Below are positions 57,132-64,000 of a DNA stretch of 64,000 nucleotides, piece after piece. The stretch's first letter is position 1. The number at the start of each line of letters is the position of its first letter. The notes beneath the pieces are model-generated. The model worked only from the letters and a program-made list of their open reading frames with translations, made no database searches and was not told the DNA's origin. Both the position numbers and the translations under genes were made by a program. The DNA comes from Mycolicibacter terrae (GTDB taxonomy: Bacteria > Actinomycetota > Actinomycetes > Mycobacteriales > Mycobacteriaceae). The stretch covers positions 3,968,001 to 4,032,000 of the forward strand of contig NZ_AP022564.1 in assembly GCF_010727125.1 (NCBI RefSeq), in the 5' to 3' direction.

Positions 57132-59048
57132 ATGGTTGAAGTCGAACGGCACTCCTACGACGTGGTCGTGATCGGTGCCGGCGGCGCGGGCCTGCGCGCG
57201 GTTATCGAAGCCCGTCAGCAGGGCCTTAGCGTGGCGGTGGTGTGCAAGTCGTTGTTCGGCAAGGCGCACACCGTGATGGCCGAGGGCGGCTGCGCGGCGT
57301 CGATGGGCAACGTCAACTCCAAGGACAATTGGCAGGTGCACTTCCGCGACACCATGCGCGGCGGCAAGTTCCTCAACAACTGGCGCATGGCCGAGTTGCA
57401 CGCCCGCGAGGCGCCGGAGCGGGTCTGGGAGCTGGAGACCTACGGCGCCTTGTTCGACCGGACCAAAGACGGAAAGATCAGCCAGCGCAACTTCGGTGGT
57501 CACACCTACCCGCGGCTGGCGCACGTCGGCGACCGCACCGGCCTGGAGCTGATCCGCACCATGCAGCAGAAGGTGGTCTCGCTGCAGCAGGACGATCACG
57601 CCGAGTTCGGCGACTACGAGGCCCGGATCAAGATCTTCCACGAGTGCACCATCACCGAATTGCTCAAAGACGACACCGGCGCTATCTCCGGGGCATTCGG
57701 ATACTGGCGCGAAAGCGGCAAGTTCGTCCTGTTCGAGGCGCCGGCGGTGGTGCTGGCCACCGGGGGCATCGGTAAGTCGTTCAAGGTCACCTCCAACTCC
57801 TGGGAGTACACCGGTGACGGCCATGCGCTGGCACTGCGAGCCGGCGCGACGCTGATCAACATGGAATTCGTCCAGTTCCACCCGACCGGGATGGTGTGGC
57901 CCCCCAGCGTCAAGGGGATCCTGGTCACCGAAGGCGTCCGCGGCGACGGCGGGGTGCTCAAGAACTCCGACGGAACCCGGTTCATGTTCGACTACATCCC
58001 GCCGGTGTTCAAGGGCCAGTACGCCGAGACCGAGCAAGAAGCCGATCAGTGGCTCAAGGACAACGACTCGGCCCGCCGTACGCCGGACCTGCTGCCACGT
58101 GACGAGGTGGCCCGCGCCATCAACTCCGAAGTCAAGGCCGGACGCGGTTCGCCGCACGGCGGGGTGTTCCTTGACATCGCCTCCCGGCTGACGCCGGAGG
58201 AGATCAAGCGCCGGCTGCCTTCGATGTATCACCAGTTCATGCAGCTTGCCGAGGTCGACATCACCAAGGACGCAATGGAAGTCGGCCCCACCTGCCACTA
58301 CGTGATGGGTGGCATCGAAGTCGACCCGGACACCGGTGCGGCGGCGGTGCCCGGACTGTTCGCCGCCGGCGAATGCTCCGGCGGGATGCACGGTTCCAAC
58401 CGGCTGGGCGGCAACTCCCTGTCGGACCTGCTGGTGTTCGGCCGTCGCGCCGGGTTGGGCGCGGCGCAGTACGTGCAGGGTCTGGGCGCTCGGCCGGTGG
58501 TGGCACCGGCGGCGCTGGAGGCCGCGGCGAATCTGGCGCTGGCGCCCTTCGACGGGCCGCGCGGCGGCGGTGCCGCGGAGAACCCGTACACCCTGCACGC
58601 CGACCTGCAACAGTCGATGAACGATCTGGTCGGCATCATCCGCAACGCCGGCGAACTGGAGCAGGCGCTGTCCCGGATCGAGGAGTTCAAGGCCCGGTTC
58701 GCCGCCGTCGCCGTCGACGGGGGCCGGGAATACAACCCGGGCTGGCACCTGGCCGTCGATCTGCGCAACATGCTGCTGGTCAGCGAGTGCGTGGCCAAGG
58801 CCGCGCTGCAACGCACCGAGAGCCGCGGCGGGCACACCCGCGACGACCACCCGGGCATGGATTCGGGCTGGCGCAAGACCTTGTTGGTCTGCCGAGTCAC
58901 CGATGACAGTGCGGTCCCCAATATCGCGATCACCCCCGAGGCCCAGCCCGGGATGCGCGAGGACCTGCTGGAGCTGTTCGAGATCGACGAGCTGGAGAAG
59001 TACTACACCGACGAAGAACTGGCCCAACACCCGGGACGGAGAGCGTAA
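57132..59048 (+). CDS. sdhA: Succinate dehydrogenase Sdh1 flavoprotein subunit
   Basis: The 638-residue protein has the FAD-binding N-terminus DVVVIGAGGAGLRAVIEARQ and the flavin-linking region KAHTVMAEGGCAASMGN. Catalytic-domain stretches are LINMEFVQFHPTGMVWPP, HYVMGGIEVDPDTGAA and AAGECSGGMHGSNRLGGNSL. It corresponds to Rv0248c. It oxidises succinate to fumarate and passes electrons to SdhB. Its stop overlaps the sdhB ATG by one base (TAATG). Confidence 0.95.
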   Translation: MVEVERHSYDVVVIGAGGAGLRAVIEARQQGLSVAVVCKSLFGKAHTVMAEGGCAASMGNVNSKDNWQVHFRDTMRGGKFLNNWRMAELHAREAPERVWELETYGALFDRTKDGKISQRNFGGHTYPRLAHVGDRTGLELIRTMQQKVVSLQQDDHAEFGDYEARIKIFHECTITELLKDDTGAISGAFGYWRESGKFVLFEAPAVVLATGGIGKSFKVTSNSWEYTGDGHALALRAGATLINMEFVQFHPTGMVWPPSVKGILVTEGVRGDGGVLKNSDGTRFMFDYIPPVFKGQYAETEQEADQWLKDNDSARRTPDLLPRDEVARAINSEVKAGRGSPHGGVFLDIASRLTPEEIKRRLPSMYHQFMQLAEVDITKDAMEVGPTCHYVMGGIEVDPDTGAAAVPGLFAAGECSGGMHGSNRLGGNSLSDLLVFGRRAGLGAAQYVQGLGARPVVAPAALEAAANLALAPFDGPRGGGAAENPYTLHADLQQSMNDLVGIIRNAGELEQALSRIEEFKARFAAVAVDGGREYNPGWHLAVDLRNMLLVSECVAKAALQRTESRGGHTRDDHPGMDSGWRKTLLVCRVTDDSAVPNIAITPEAQPGMREDLLELFEIDELEKYYTDEELAQHPGRRA

Positions 59049-59803
59049 TGACATACAACGCCCAGCTGCGGGTCTGGCGCGGTGACATCGACGGCGGCGA
59101 GCTGCAGAACTTCGAAGTCGAGGTCAACGAGGGCGAAGTGGTGCTCGACGTCATCCACCGCTTGCAGGCGACCCAGACCCCGGACCTGGCGGTGCGCTGG
59201 AACTGCAAGGCCGGCAAATGCGGATCGTGCTCCGCCGAGATCAACGGGTTTCCGCGACTGTTGTGCATGACGCGGATGTCGATGTTCTCCCCGGACCAGA
59301 CCATCACCGTCACCCCGGTGCGGACCTTCCCGGTGATTCGGGATCTGGTCACCGATGTGTCCTACAACTACGTGAAAGCCCGCGAGATGCCGGCGTTCAA
59401 GCCGCCGGAAGGGCTCAAGCCCGGCGAGTACCGGATGCAGCAGAAGGACGTGGAGCGCTCCCAGGAGTTCCGCAAGTGCATCGAGTGCTTCCTGTGCCAG
59501 AACGTCTGCCACGTCATCCGCGACCACGAGGAGAACAAGCCCCGGTTCGCCGGGCCGCGGATGTTCATCCGGCTGGCGGAGTTGGAGATGCACCCACTGG
59601 ACACCGCCGACCGCCGCGACTTCGCCCAGGACGACGCCGGCCTGGGGTTGTGCAACATCACCAAGTGCTGCACCGAGGTGTGCCCGGAAGGCATCAAGAT
59701 CACCGACAACGCCATCATCCCGATGAAGGAGCGGGTGGTCGGTCACCGATACGACCCGATCGCCTGGGCCGGCCGAAAGATTTTCGGCCGCAAGTCCGAC
59801 TGA
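59048..59803 (+). CDS. sdhB: Succinate dehydrogenase Sdh1 iron-sulfur subunit
   Basis: The 251-residue protein has the [2Fe-2S] motif CKAGKCGSCSAEINGFPRLLC (in part CKAGKCGSC, then C at the end) and the ferredoxin-type pairs CIECFLCQNVC and CNITKCCTEVCPEGIKIT. These supply the three clusters of SdhB. It corresponds to Rv0247c and completes the Sdh1 operon. It converges on the inositol-monophosphatase-like gene, 43 bases away. Confidence 0.95.
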   Translation: MTYNAQLRVWRGDIDGGELQNFEVEVNEGEVVLDVIHRLQATQTPDLAVRWNCKAGKCGSCSAEINGFPRLLCMTRMSMFSPDQTITVTPVRTFPVIRDLVTDVSYNYVKAREMPAFKPPEGLKPGEYRMQQKDVERSQEFRKCIECFLCQNVCHVIRDHEENKPRFAGPRMFIRLAELEMHPLDTADRRDFAQDDAGLGLCNITKCCTEVCPEGIKITDNAIIPMKERVVGHRYDPIAWAGRKIFGRKSD

Positions 59804-59846
59804 GCCGGATAGACGAGCACGCCGGGATCGCCGGCGCCCGGCGTTG

Positions 59847-60716
59847 CTACTGCGGAATCGGCGCCAAACCACCCTCACGCCGCAGCAGCGCGATGAATTC
59901 GTCGGCGATACCGTCCGCTGCGGCGATGATCACGTCACCGCTGTCCAGCTCCGGACCGGGCAGCACCAGTCGCGCACCCGCCTCGACCGCAATCAACGAC
60001 CCGGCCGCGTGATCCCACGGCTTGATCCCGTGTTCGTAGTAGACGTCGAGACGCCCGGCGGCCACCATGCACAGGTCCAGCGCCGCTGACCCGATCCGAC
60101 GGACATCGCGCACCCGCGGCAGCAGTCGCGCCAGCAACTGCGCCTGCGCCTCGCGCCGCCGGGGCGAATAGCCGAACCCGGTCCCGAGCAGGGCCATGGA
60201 CACCTCGGAGACGTCGGTGCAGCGCAGCGCGGCGATGCCGGCCCGGTCGCTGACCTGGGCTCCCAGCCCGCGGGCGGCCGAGTAGATCCGACCACCGACC
60301 ACGTCCGCGACGGCGCCGGCCACCGACGCTCCGCCGATCTGCGCCGCCACCGACACCGCGTAGGCCGGCACGTCGTACATGAAGTTGACGGTGCCATCGA
60401 TCGGGTCGACCACCCAGGTGACGGCGCCGGGTTCCCGGCCGGAGACGTCGCCGGAGCCTCCGCCTTCCTCGCCCAGCACGGCGTCGCCGGGCCGCAGCTG
60501 CCTCAGCCGATCGCGGATCAAGCGCTCGGCCTCGGTGTCGACCACCGTCACCGGATCGGTCGGGCTGCTTTTGGTCTGGACCAGGTCGCGGGCCGCGTCG
60601 GCCGGGTCCGCGCCGAACACCTCGGCGCGGCGACGCCGGACGAATTCCGCCGCCTCGGCCACCAGCGTCTCGGCCGTGGACCGCAACCGCCCGGGTTCAC
60701 TACTGAGAGTCGCCAT
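59847..60716 (-). CDS. Inositol-monophosphatase-family phosphatase
   Basis: The 289-residue protein has the metal-binding motifs of the IMPase/FBPase family: VLGEEGG, WVVDPIDGTVNFMYDVP and KPWDHAAGSLIAVEAGA. It most resembles SuhB-type inositol-1-phosphatases that supply inositol for phosphatidylinositol and mycothiol, but histidinol phosphatases share these motifs. The start at 60716 (MATLSSEPGRLRS) is preferred to one 12 codons upstream. I do not recall this gene between Rv0245 and Rv0247c. Confidence 0.88.
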   Translation of the reverse strand: MATLSSEPGRLRSTAETLVAEAAEFVRRRRAEVFGADPADAARDLVQTKSSPTDPVTVVDTEAERLIRDRLRQLRPGDAVLGEEGGGSGDVSGREPGAVTWVVDPIDGTVNFMYDVPAYAVSVAAQIGGASVAGAVADVVGGRIYSAARGLGAQVSDRAGIAALRCTDVSEVSMALLGTGFGYSPRRREAQAQLLARLLPRVRDVRRIGSAALDLCMVAAGRLDVYYEHGIKPWDHAAGSLIAVEAGARLVLPGPELDSGDVIIAAADGIADEFIALLRREGGLAPIPQ

Positions 60717-60779
60717 CTGCCCATCGCAACACACGCGCGGCGGCTGTCGCATCTCCGGCGCAGCGGCACCGACGCCGGG

Positions 60780-61292
60780 CTACTCCCCGAGCCGGCGAAA
60801 ACAACTGCGGTGAAAAACAATCGGCGCGACCTCAGGATCAACCGTCACCTCGCAGACCCGCAGCACCACAATGGTGTGATCGCCGGCGGGCACCAACTGC
60901 TCAACCGCGCTGGCCAGCCACACTCCGGTGCCCTTGATGAACACCGCGCCTTCGTTGGTCACCGTCTCCAGCCCGGCGAACCGGTCGCCGGTCTTGGCGG
61001 CCAGGGTGCGGGCGGCGATGTCATGAGCCTCGCCGAGCACGCTGATGCCCAGCCGGGGCGAGTCCTTGAGCTTCGGCCACGTCGTCGAGGTGTTCTGCAC
61101 GCAGAACGCCACCAGCGGGGGCTCCAGCGAGACCGGCACGAAGGTGCTGGCCGCCAACCCGACCCGCACGCCGTCCACCTCGGCCGCGACGGCCACCACG
61201 CCGGACGGGAAATGCCCGAACGCCTCCCGCAGCGACGATGGGCTCAGATTGCTCGCGGAACTCACGTGGGCATTCACCGGGAACTCGTTCAC
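60780..61292 (-). CDS. Flavin reductase domain protein
   Basis: The 170-residue protein has the flavin-reductase (split-barrel FMN) pattern: REAFGHFPSGVVAVAAEVDG, AASTFVPVSLEPPLVAFCVQ, and a C-terminal VFHRSCFRRLGE. It corresponds to Rv0245. It may supply reduced flavin to a monooxygenase or act as an F420/FMN reductase; no partner monooxygenase is beside it. It is divergent from fadE5 with a shared intergenic palindrome. Confidence 0.87.
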   Translation of the reverse strand: MNEFPVNAHVSSASNLSPSSLREAFGHFPSGVVAVAAEVDGVRVGLAASTFVPVSLEPPLVAFCVQNTSTTWPKLKDSPRLGISVLGEAHDIAARTLAAKTGDRFAGLETVTNEGAVFIKGTGVWLASAVEQLVPAGDHTIVVLRVCEVTVDPEVAPIVFHRSCFRRLGE

Positions 61293-61378
61293 CTCGTCGG
61301 ATCGGTCGCTGATGAACCCTACCCGCCGAGTCGGGGCCTCGGCTGAATCGGCCGTAAACCATCCCCGACCTGCATGAG

Positions 61379-61392
61379 ACCAACTGGTTGGT
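61379..61392. promoter_or_regulatory. Inverted repeat between flavin reductase and fadE5 genes
   Basis: ACCAAC (61379-61384) and GTTGGT (61387-61392) are perfect arms around TG, followed by an AT-rich stretch. It lies in the divergent promoter region and resembles a TetR-type operator for fatty-acid genes. Confidence 0.45.
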
Positions 61393-61525
61393 TAATTAGC
61401 TTATGACATGTAGCTCACACTGGCTTGCACTACACGTTTCAGGAGGTATATTTCAGGGCACGTTACTGGTGGGTAACTTAAGCCTGAGTACCCAACCGCA
61501 GGTGGCATTCCATGAGGAGGAAGTA

Positions 61526-63361
61526 GTGAGCCACTACAAGAGCAATGTCCGTGACCAGGTCTTCAACCTGTTTGAGGTATTCGGGCTAGACCAGGTCTTC
61601 GGCCAGGGCGAGTACGCCGATCTGGACGTCGACACCGCTCAGGAGATGCTCGGCGAGATGGTTCGGCTGGCCGAGGGGCCGATTGCTGACTCATTCGTCG
61701 AGGGCGACCGCAACCCGCCGGTGTTCGACCCTGCCACGCACACCGTGACCCTTCCCGAATCCTTCAAGAAGTCGGTGCGCGCCACCCTGGAGGCCGGCTG
61801 GGACAAGGTCGGCATCGCCGACGAGCTCGGCGGGATGGCGATGCCCAAGGCGCTGATGTGGGCGCTGCACGAGCACATCCTCGGCGCCAACCCGGCGGTC
61901 TGGATGTATGCCGGCGGCGCCGGCTTCGCCAACATCTTCTTCCACGTCGCCACCGAAGAGCAGAAGAAGTGGGCCGTGATCGCCGCCGAACGCGGCTGGG
62001 GCTCGACCATGGTGCTCACCGAGCCGGACGCCGGCTCGGACGTGGGCGCCGGCCGGACCAAGGCCGTCCAGCAGGACGACGGCTCCTGGCACATCGACGG
62101 TGTGAAGCGGTTCATCACCTCTGCTGACTCCGACGACCTGTTCGAGAACATCTTCCACCTGGTGCTGGCCCGCCCCGAGGGCGCCAAGCCGGGCACCAAG
62201 GGCTTGTCGCTGTTCTTCGTGCCGAAGTTCCTGTTCGACTTCGAGACCGGTGAGCTCGGTGAGCGCAACGGGGTGTTCGTCACCAACGTCGAGCACAAGA
62301 TGGGCCTGAAGGTCTCGGCCACCTGTGAGCTCACCTTCGGTCAGCACGGCGTGCCGGCCAAGGGCTGGCTGGTCGGCGAGGTGCACAACGGCATCGCGCA
62401 GATGTTCGACGTGATCGAGCAGGCCCGGATGATGGTGGGCACCAAGGCCATCGCCACCCTGTCCACCGGCTACCTCAACGCGCTGGAGTACGCCAAGGAG
62501 CGGGTGCAGGGCGCCGACCTGACCCAGATGACCGACAAGGCCGCGCCCCGGGTGACCATCACCCACCATCCCGACGTCCGCCGGTCGCTGATGACCCAGA
62601 AGGCCTACGCCGAGGGCCTGCGGGCGCTGTACATCTACACCGCCAGCTACCAGGACGCCGCGGTGGCCAAGGCCCTGCACGGGGTGGACGCCGAGCTGGC
62701 GGTCAAGGTCAACGACCTGATGCTGCCGATCGTCAAGGGTGTCGGCTCCGAGCAGGCCTACGCCAAGCTCACCGAGAGCCTGCAGACCCTGGGCGGTTCC
62801 GGCTTCCTGCAGGACTACCCGATCGAGCAGTACATCCGCGACGCCAAGATCGACTCGCTCTATGAGGGCACCACCGCGATCCAGGCGCAGGACTTCTTCT
62901 TCCGCAAGATCATCCGGGACAAGGGCCAGGCGCTGGCACACGTCGCGGGCGAGATCGAGGCGTTCATCGCCAACGAGTCCGGCAACGGCCGGTTGAAGGC
63001 GGAGCGGGAGCTGCTGGCCACCGCGCTGGCCGACGTGCAGGGCATGGCGGCGACGCTGACCGGCTACCTGATGGCCGCGCAGGAGGACATCTCCAGCATC
63101 TACAAGGTGGGTCTGGGTTCGGTGCGCTTCCTGATGAGCGTCGGCGACCTGATGATCGGTTGGTTGCTGGCCCGTCAGGCCGCGGTGGCCGTGGAGAAGC
63201 TCGACGCCGGCACGCAGGGCGCCGACCGGGCCTTCTACGAGGGCAAGATCGCGGTGGCATCGTTCTTCACCAAGAACTTCCTGCCGCTGCTGACCAGCAC
63301 CCGCTCGGTGCTCGACGCCATCGACAACGAGATCATGGAGCTCGACGAAGCGGCGTTCTGA
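61526..63361 (+). CDS. fadE5: Acyl-CoA dehydrogenase FadE5
   Basis: The 611-residue enzyme has WGSTMVLTEPDAGSDVGAGR, DGVKRFITSADSDDLFENIF and KIDSLYEGTTAIQAQDFFF, and matches FadE5 (Rv0244c) over its length as I recall it. FadE5 accepts a broad range of acyl-CoAs in mycobacterial beta-oxidation. The GTG at 61526 (MSHYKSNVRDQVFNLFEV) follows GAGGAGG; an upstream in-frame ATG at 61403 would add 41 unlikely residues. The long leader (61393-61525) is otherwise without genes. Confidence 0.95.
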   Translation: MSHYKSNVRDQVFNLFEVFGLDQVFGQGEYADLDVDTAQEMLGEMVRLAEGPIADSFVEGDRNPPVFDPATHTVTLPESFKKSVRATLEAGWDKVGIADELGGMAMPKALMWALHEHILGANPAVWMYAGGAGFANIFFHVATEEQKKWAVIAAERGWGSTMVLTEPDAGSDVGAGRTKAVQQDDGSWHIDGVKRFITSADSDDLFENIFHLVLARPEGAKPGTKGLSLFFVPKFLFDFETGELGERNGVFVTNVEHKMGLKVSATCELTFGQHGVPAKGWLVGEVHNGIAQMFDVIEQARMMVGTKAIATLSTGYLNALEYAKERVQGADLTQMTDKAAPRVTITHHPDVRRSLMTQKAYAEGLRALYIYTASYQDAAVAKALHGVDAELAVKVNDLMLPIVKGVGSEQAYAKLTESLQTLGGSGFLQDYPIEQYIRDAKIDSLYEGTTAIQAQDFFFRKIIRDKGQALAHVAGEIEAFIANESGNGRLKAERELLATALADVQGMAATLTGYLMAAQEDISSIYKVGLGSVRFLMSVGDLMIGWLLARQAAVAVEKLDAGTQGADRAFYEGKIAVASFFTKNFLPLLTSTRSVLDAIDNEIMELDEAAF

Positions 63362-63385
63362 GTCCTCACCACAACACAGACCGCG

Positions 63386-63416
63386 CAGGCCTCCGGGGCG
63401 ATCCCCTGGGGGCCTG
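63386..63416 (+). terminator. Terminator-like hairpin after fadE5
   Basis: CAGGCCTCCGGGG (63386-63398) and CCCCTGGGGGCCTG (63403-63416) pair with a small bulge around CGAT. There is no T run of note. It lies 25 bases past the fadE5 stop. Confidence 0.55.
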
Positions 63417-63442
63417 TTGCATTCCCGGGCTGGTGACACCCG

Positions 63443-63502
63443 GCGAGCAGACGCAGAATCGCACTATCCCGTGCCGGATAGTGCGATTCTGCGTCTGCTC
63501 GC
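63443..63502. repeat. Palindromic repeat, copy 3 (between fadE5 and GlxA-like gene)
   Basis: Arms 63443-63469 (GCGAGCAGACGCAGAATCGC then ACTATCC) and 63476-63502 are perfect complements over 27 positions around a six-base loop. The inner arm sequence is the same family as the copies at 25811 and 26829. Confidence 0.9.
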
Positions 63503-63578
63503 GCCACAAGGGCGCGTGTCCTGATTTGTGGGATACATGGCGTAGACGCCACGGGGCCGGCCGACCGACACTAATGGC

Positions 63579-64000
63579 GTGACACGCAAGGTCGTCATCC
63601 TCGGCTATCCGGGCATCCAGTCGCTGGACGTCTTCGGGCCCGCGGAGGTATTCGCCGGGGCCTCGCTGGCGCTGCTCGGTGCGGGCCGCGGCGACGACGG
63701 CTACCAGATCACCGTGGCGAGCACCGACGGCCGGCCGATCGCCACCAGCAGCGGCCCGATGCTGGCGACCACCGCCCTGCCCGACCCCACCGAAGCCGTC
63801 GACGCGGTCGTGTTGCCCGGCGGTATCGGGGTCGACGCGGCCCGTGCCGACCCGGCAACCCTGGCGTGGATCCGCACCGCCGCGGCACACGCCCGCCGGG
63901 TGATCAGCGTGTGCACCGGGGCCTTCCTGGCCGCATCGGCCGGACTGCTCGACGGCTGTCGCGCCACCACCCACTGGGCATTCGCCGACGCACTGGCGCA
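63579..64000 (+). CDS. GlxA-family transcriptional regulator (N-terminal part, cut by window end)
   Basis: The frame from the GTG at 63579 stays open to the window edge (about 140 residues). It has the DJ-1/PfpI-like sensor domain of GlxA/FtrA-type AraC regulators: VVILGYPGIQSLDVFGPAEV, VVLPGGIGVDAARADPATL and the cysteine elbow VISVCTGAFLAASAGLLDG. The AraC DNA-binding domain would follow beyond the edge; it cannot be confirmed here. Confidence 0.83.
   Translation, partial: MTRKVVILGYPGIQSLDVFGPAEVFAGASLALLGAGRGDDGYQITVASTDGRPIATSSGPMLATTALPDPTEAVDAVVLPGGIGVDAARADPATLAWIRTAAAHARRVISVCTGAFLAASAGLLDGCRATTHWAFADALA

Overview
The window is high-GC DNA from a mycobacterium, most likely a nontuberculous species. 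From memory of the M. tuberculosis map, most genes follow the order Rv0244c to Rv0284 (fadE5, the flavin reductase, sdh1, hsp20, nirBD, narK, the 5-oxoprolinase genes, fadD2/fadE6, the ESX-3 genes). Several blocks that I do not place in M. tuberculosis are inserted into this frame. I ran no database search, so all names rest on motifs and remembered family sequences.

Layout. 1-4419 (minus): start of the ESX-3 type VII secretion operon, eccA3-eccB3-eccC3 (the last runs off the window), with one Zur-like and two IdeR-like boxes upstream. 4686-6276 (minus): a TIGR00027 methyltransferase and an esxG/esxH-like pair. 6494-17260: a complete selenocysteine formate dehydrogenase locus. It holds fdhD, a catalytic subunit with an in-frame TGA followed by a bacterial SECIS hairpin, an iron-sulfur subunit, an NrfD-type anchor, a DUF2945 protein, selD, tRNA-Sec, selA and selB. 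17325-18290: a secreted protein made of two tandem repeats. 18556-29876: lipid and regulator genes (DUF2236, two TetR regulators, VOC protein, hydrolase, 2-hydroxyacid dehydrogenase, fadE6, fadD2, a LigD-type polymerase). A winged-helix/DUF559 gene flanked by palindromic repeats sits between fadE6 and fadD2.

29873-38392: an accessory stretch with a FadD ligase, a TetR/SDR divergent pair, a zone of decayed genes, and a kinase-like/acyl-CoA dehydrogenase/SDR operon divergent from an XRE-TetR fusion regulator. 38382-46524: 5-oxoprolinase genes (oplA, pxpB, pxpC), a FecB-type lipoprotein, an AAC(2') acetyltransferase and an SbtA-type bicarbonate transporter. 46784-55038: nitrate/nitrite assimilation, with two narK genes, an orphan winged-helix protein, a CbiX chelatase, a HemD-winged-helix fusion regulator and nirBD. 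55266-63361: hsp20, the Sdh1 succinate dehydrogenase operon, an inositol-monophosphatase-like enzyme, a flavin reductase and fadE5. A GlxA-like regulator is cut by the window end.

Functional links. The FDH block carries its own selenium machinery, from selenophosphate synthesis (SelD) through tRNA-Sec and SelA to SelB decoding of the UGA. In the nitrate block the transporters feed NirBD, and CbiX fits siroheme supply to NirB. The regulators are a wHTH and a HemD-wHTH fusion whose DNA-binding domains are close paralogs. A roughly 60-bp palindromic repeat family occurs three times (25811-25868, 26829-26892, 63443-63502); two copies flank the DUF559 gene.
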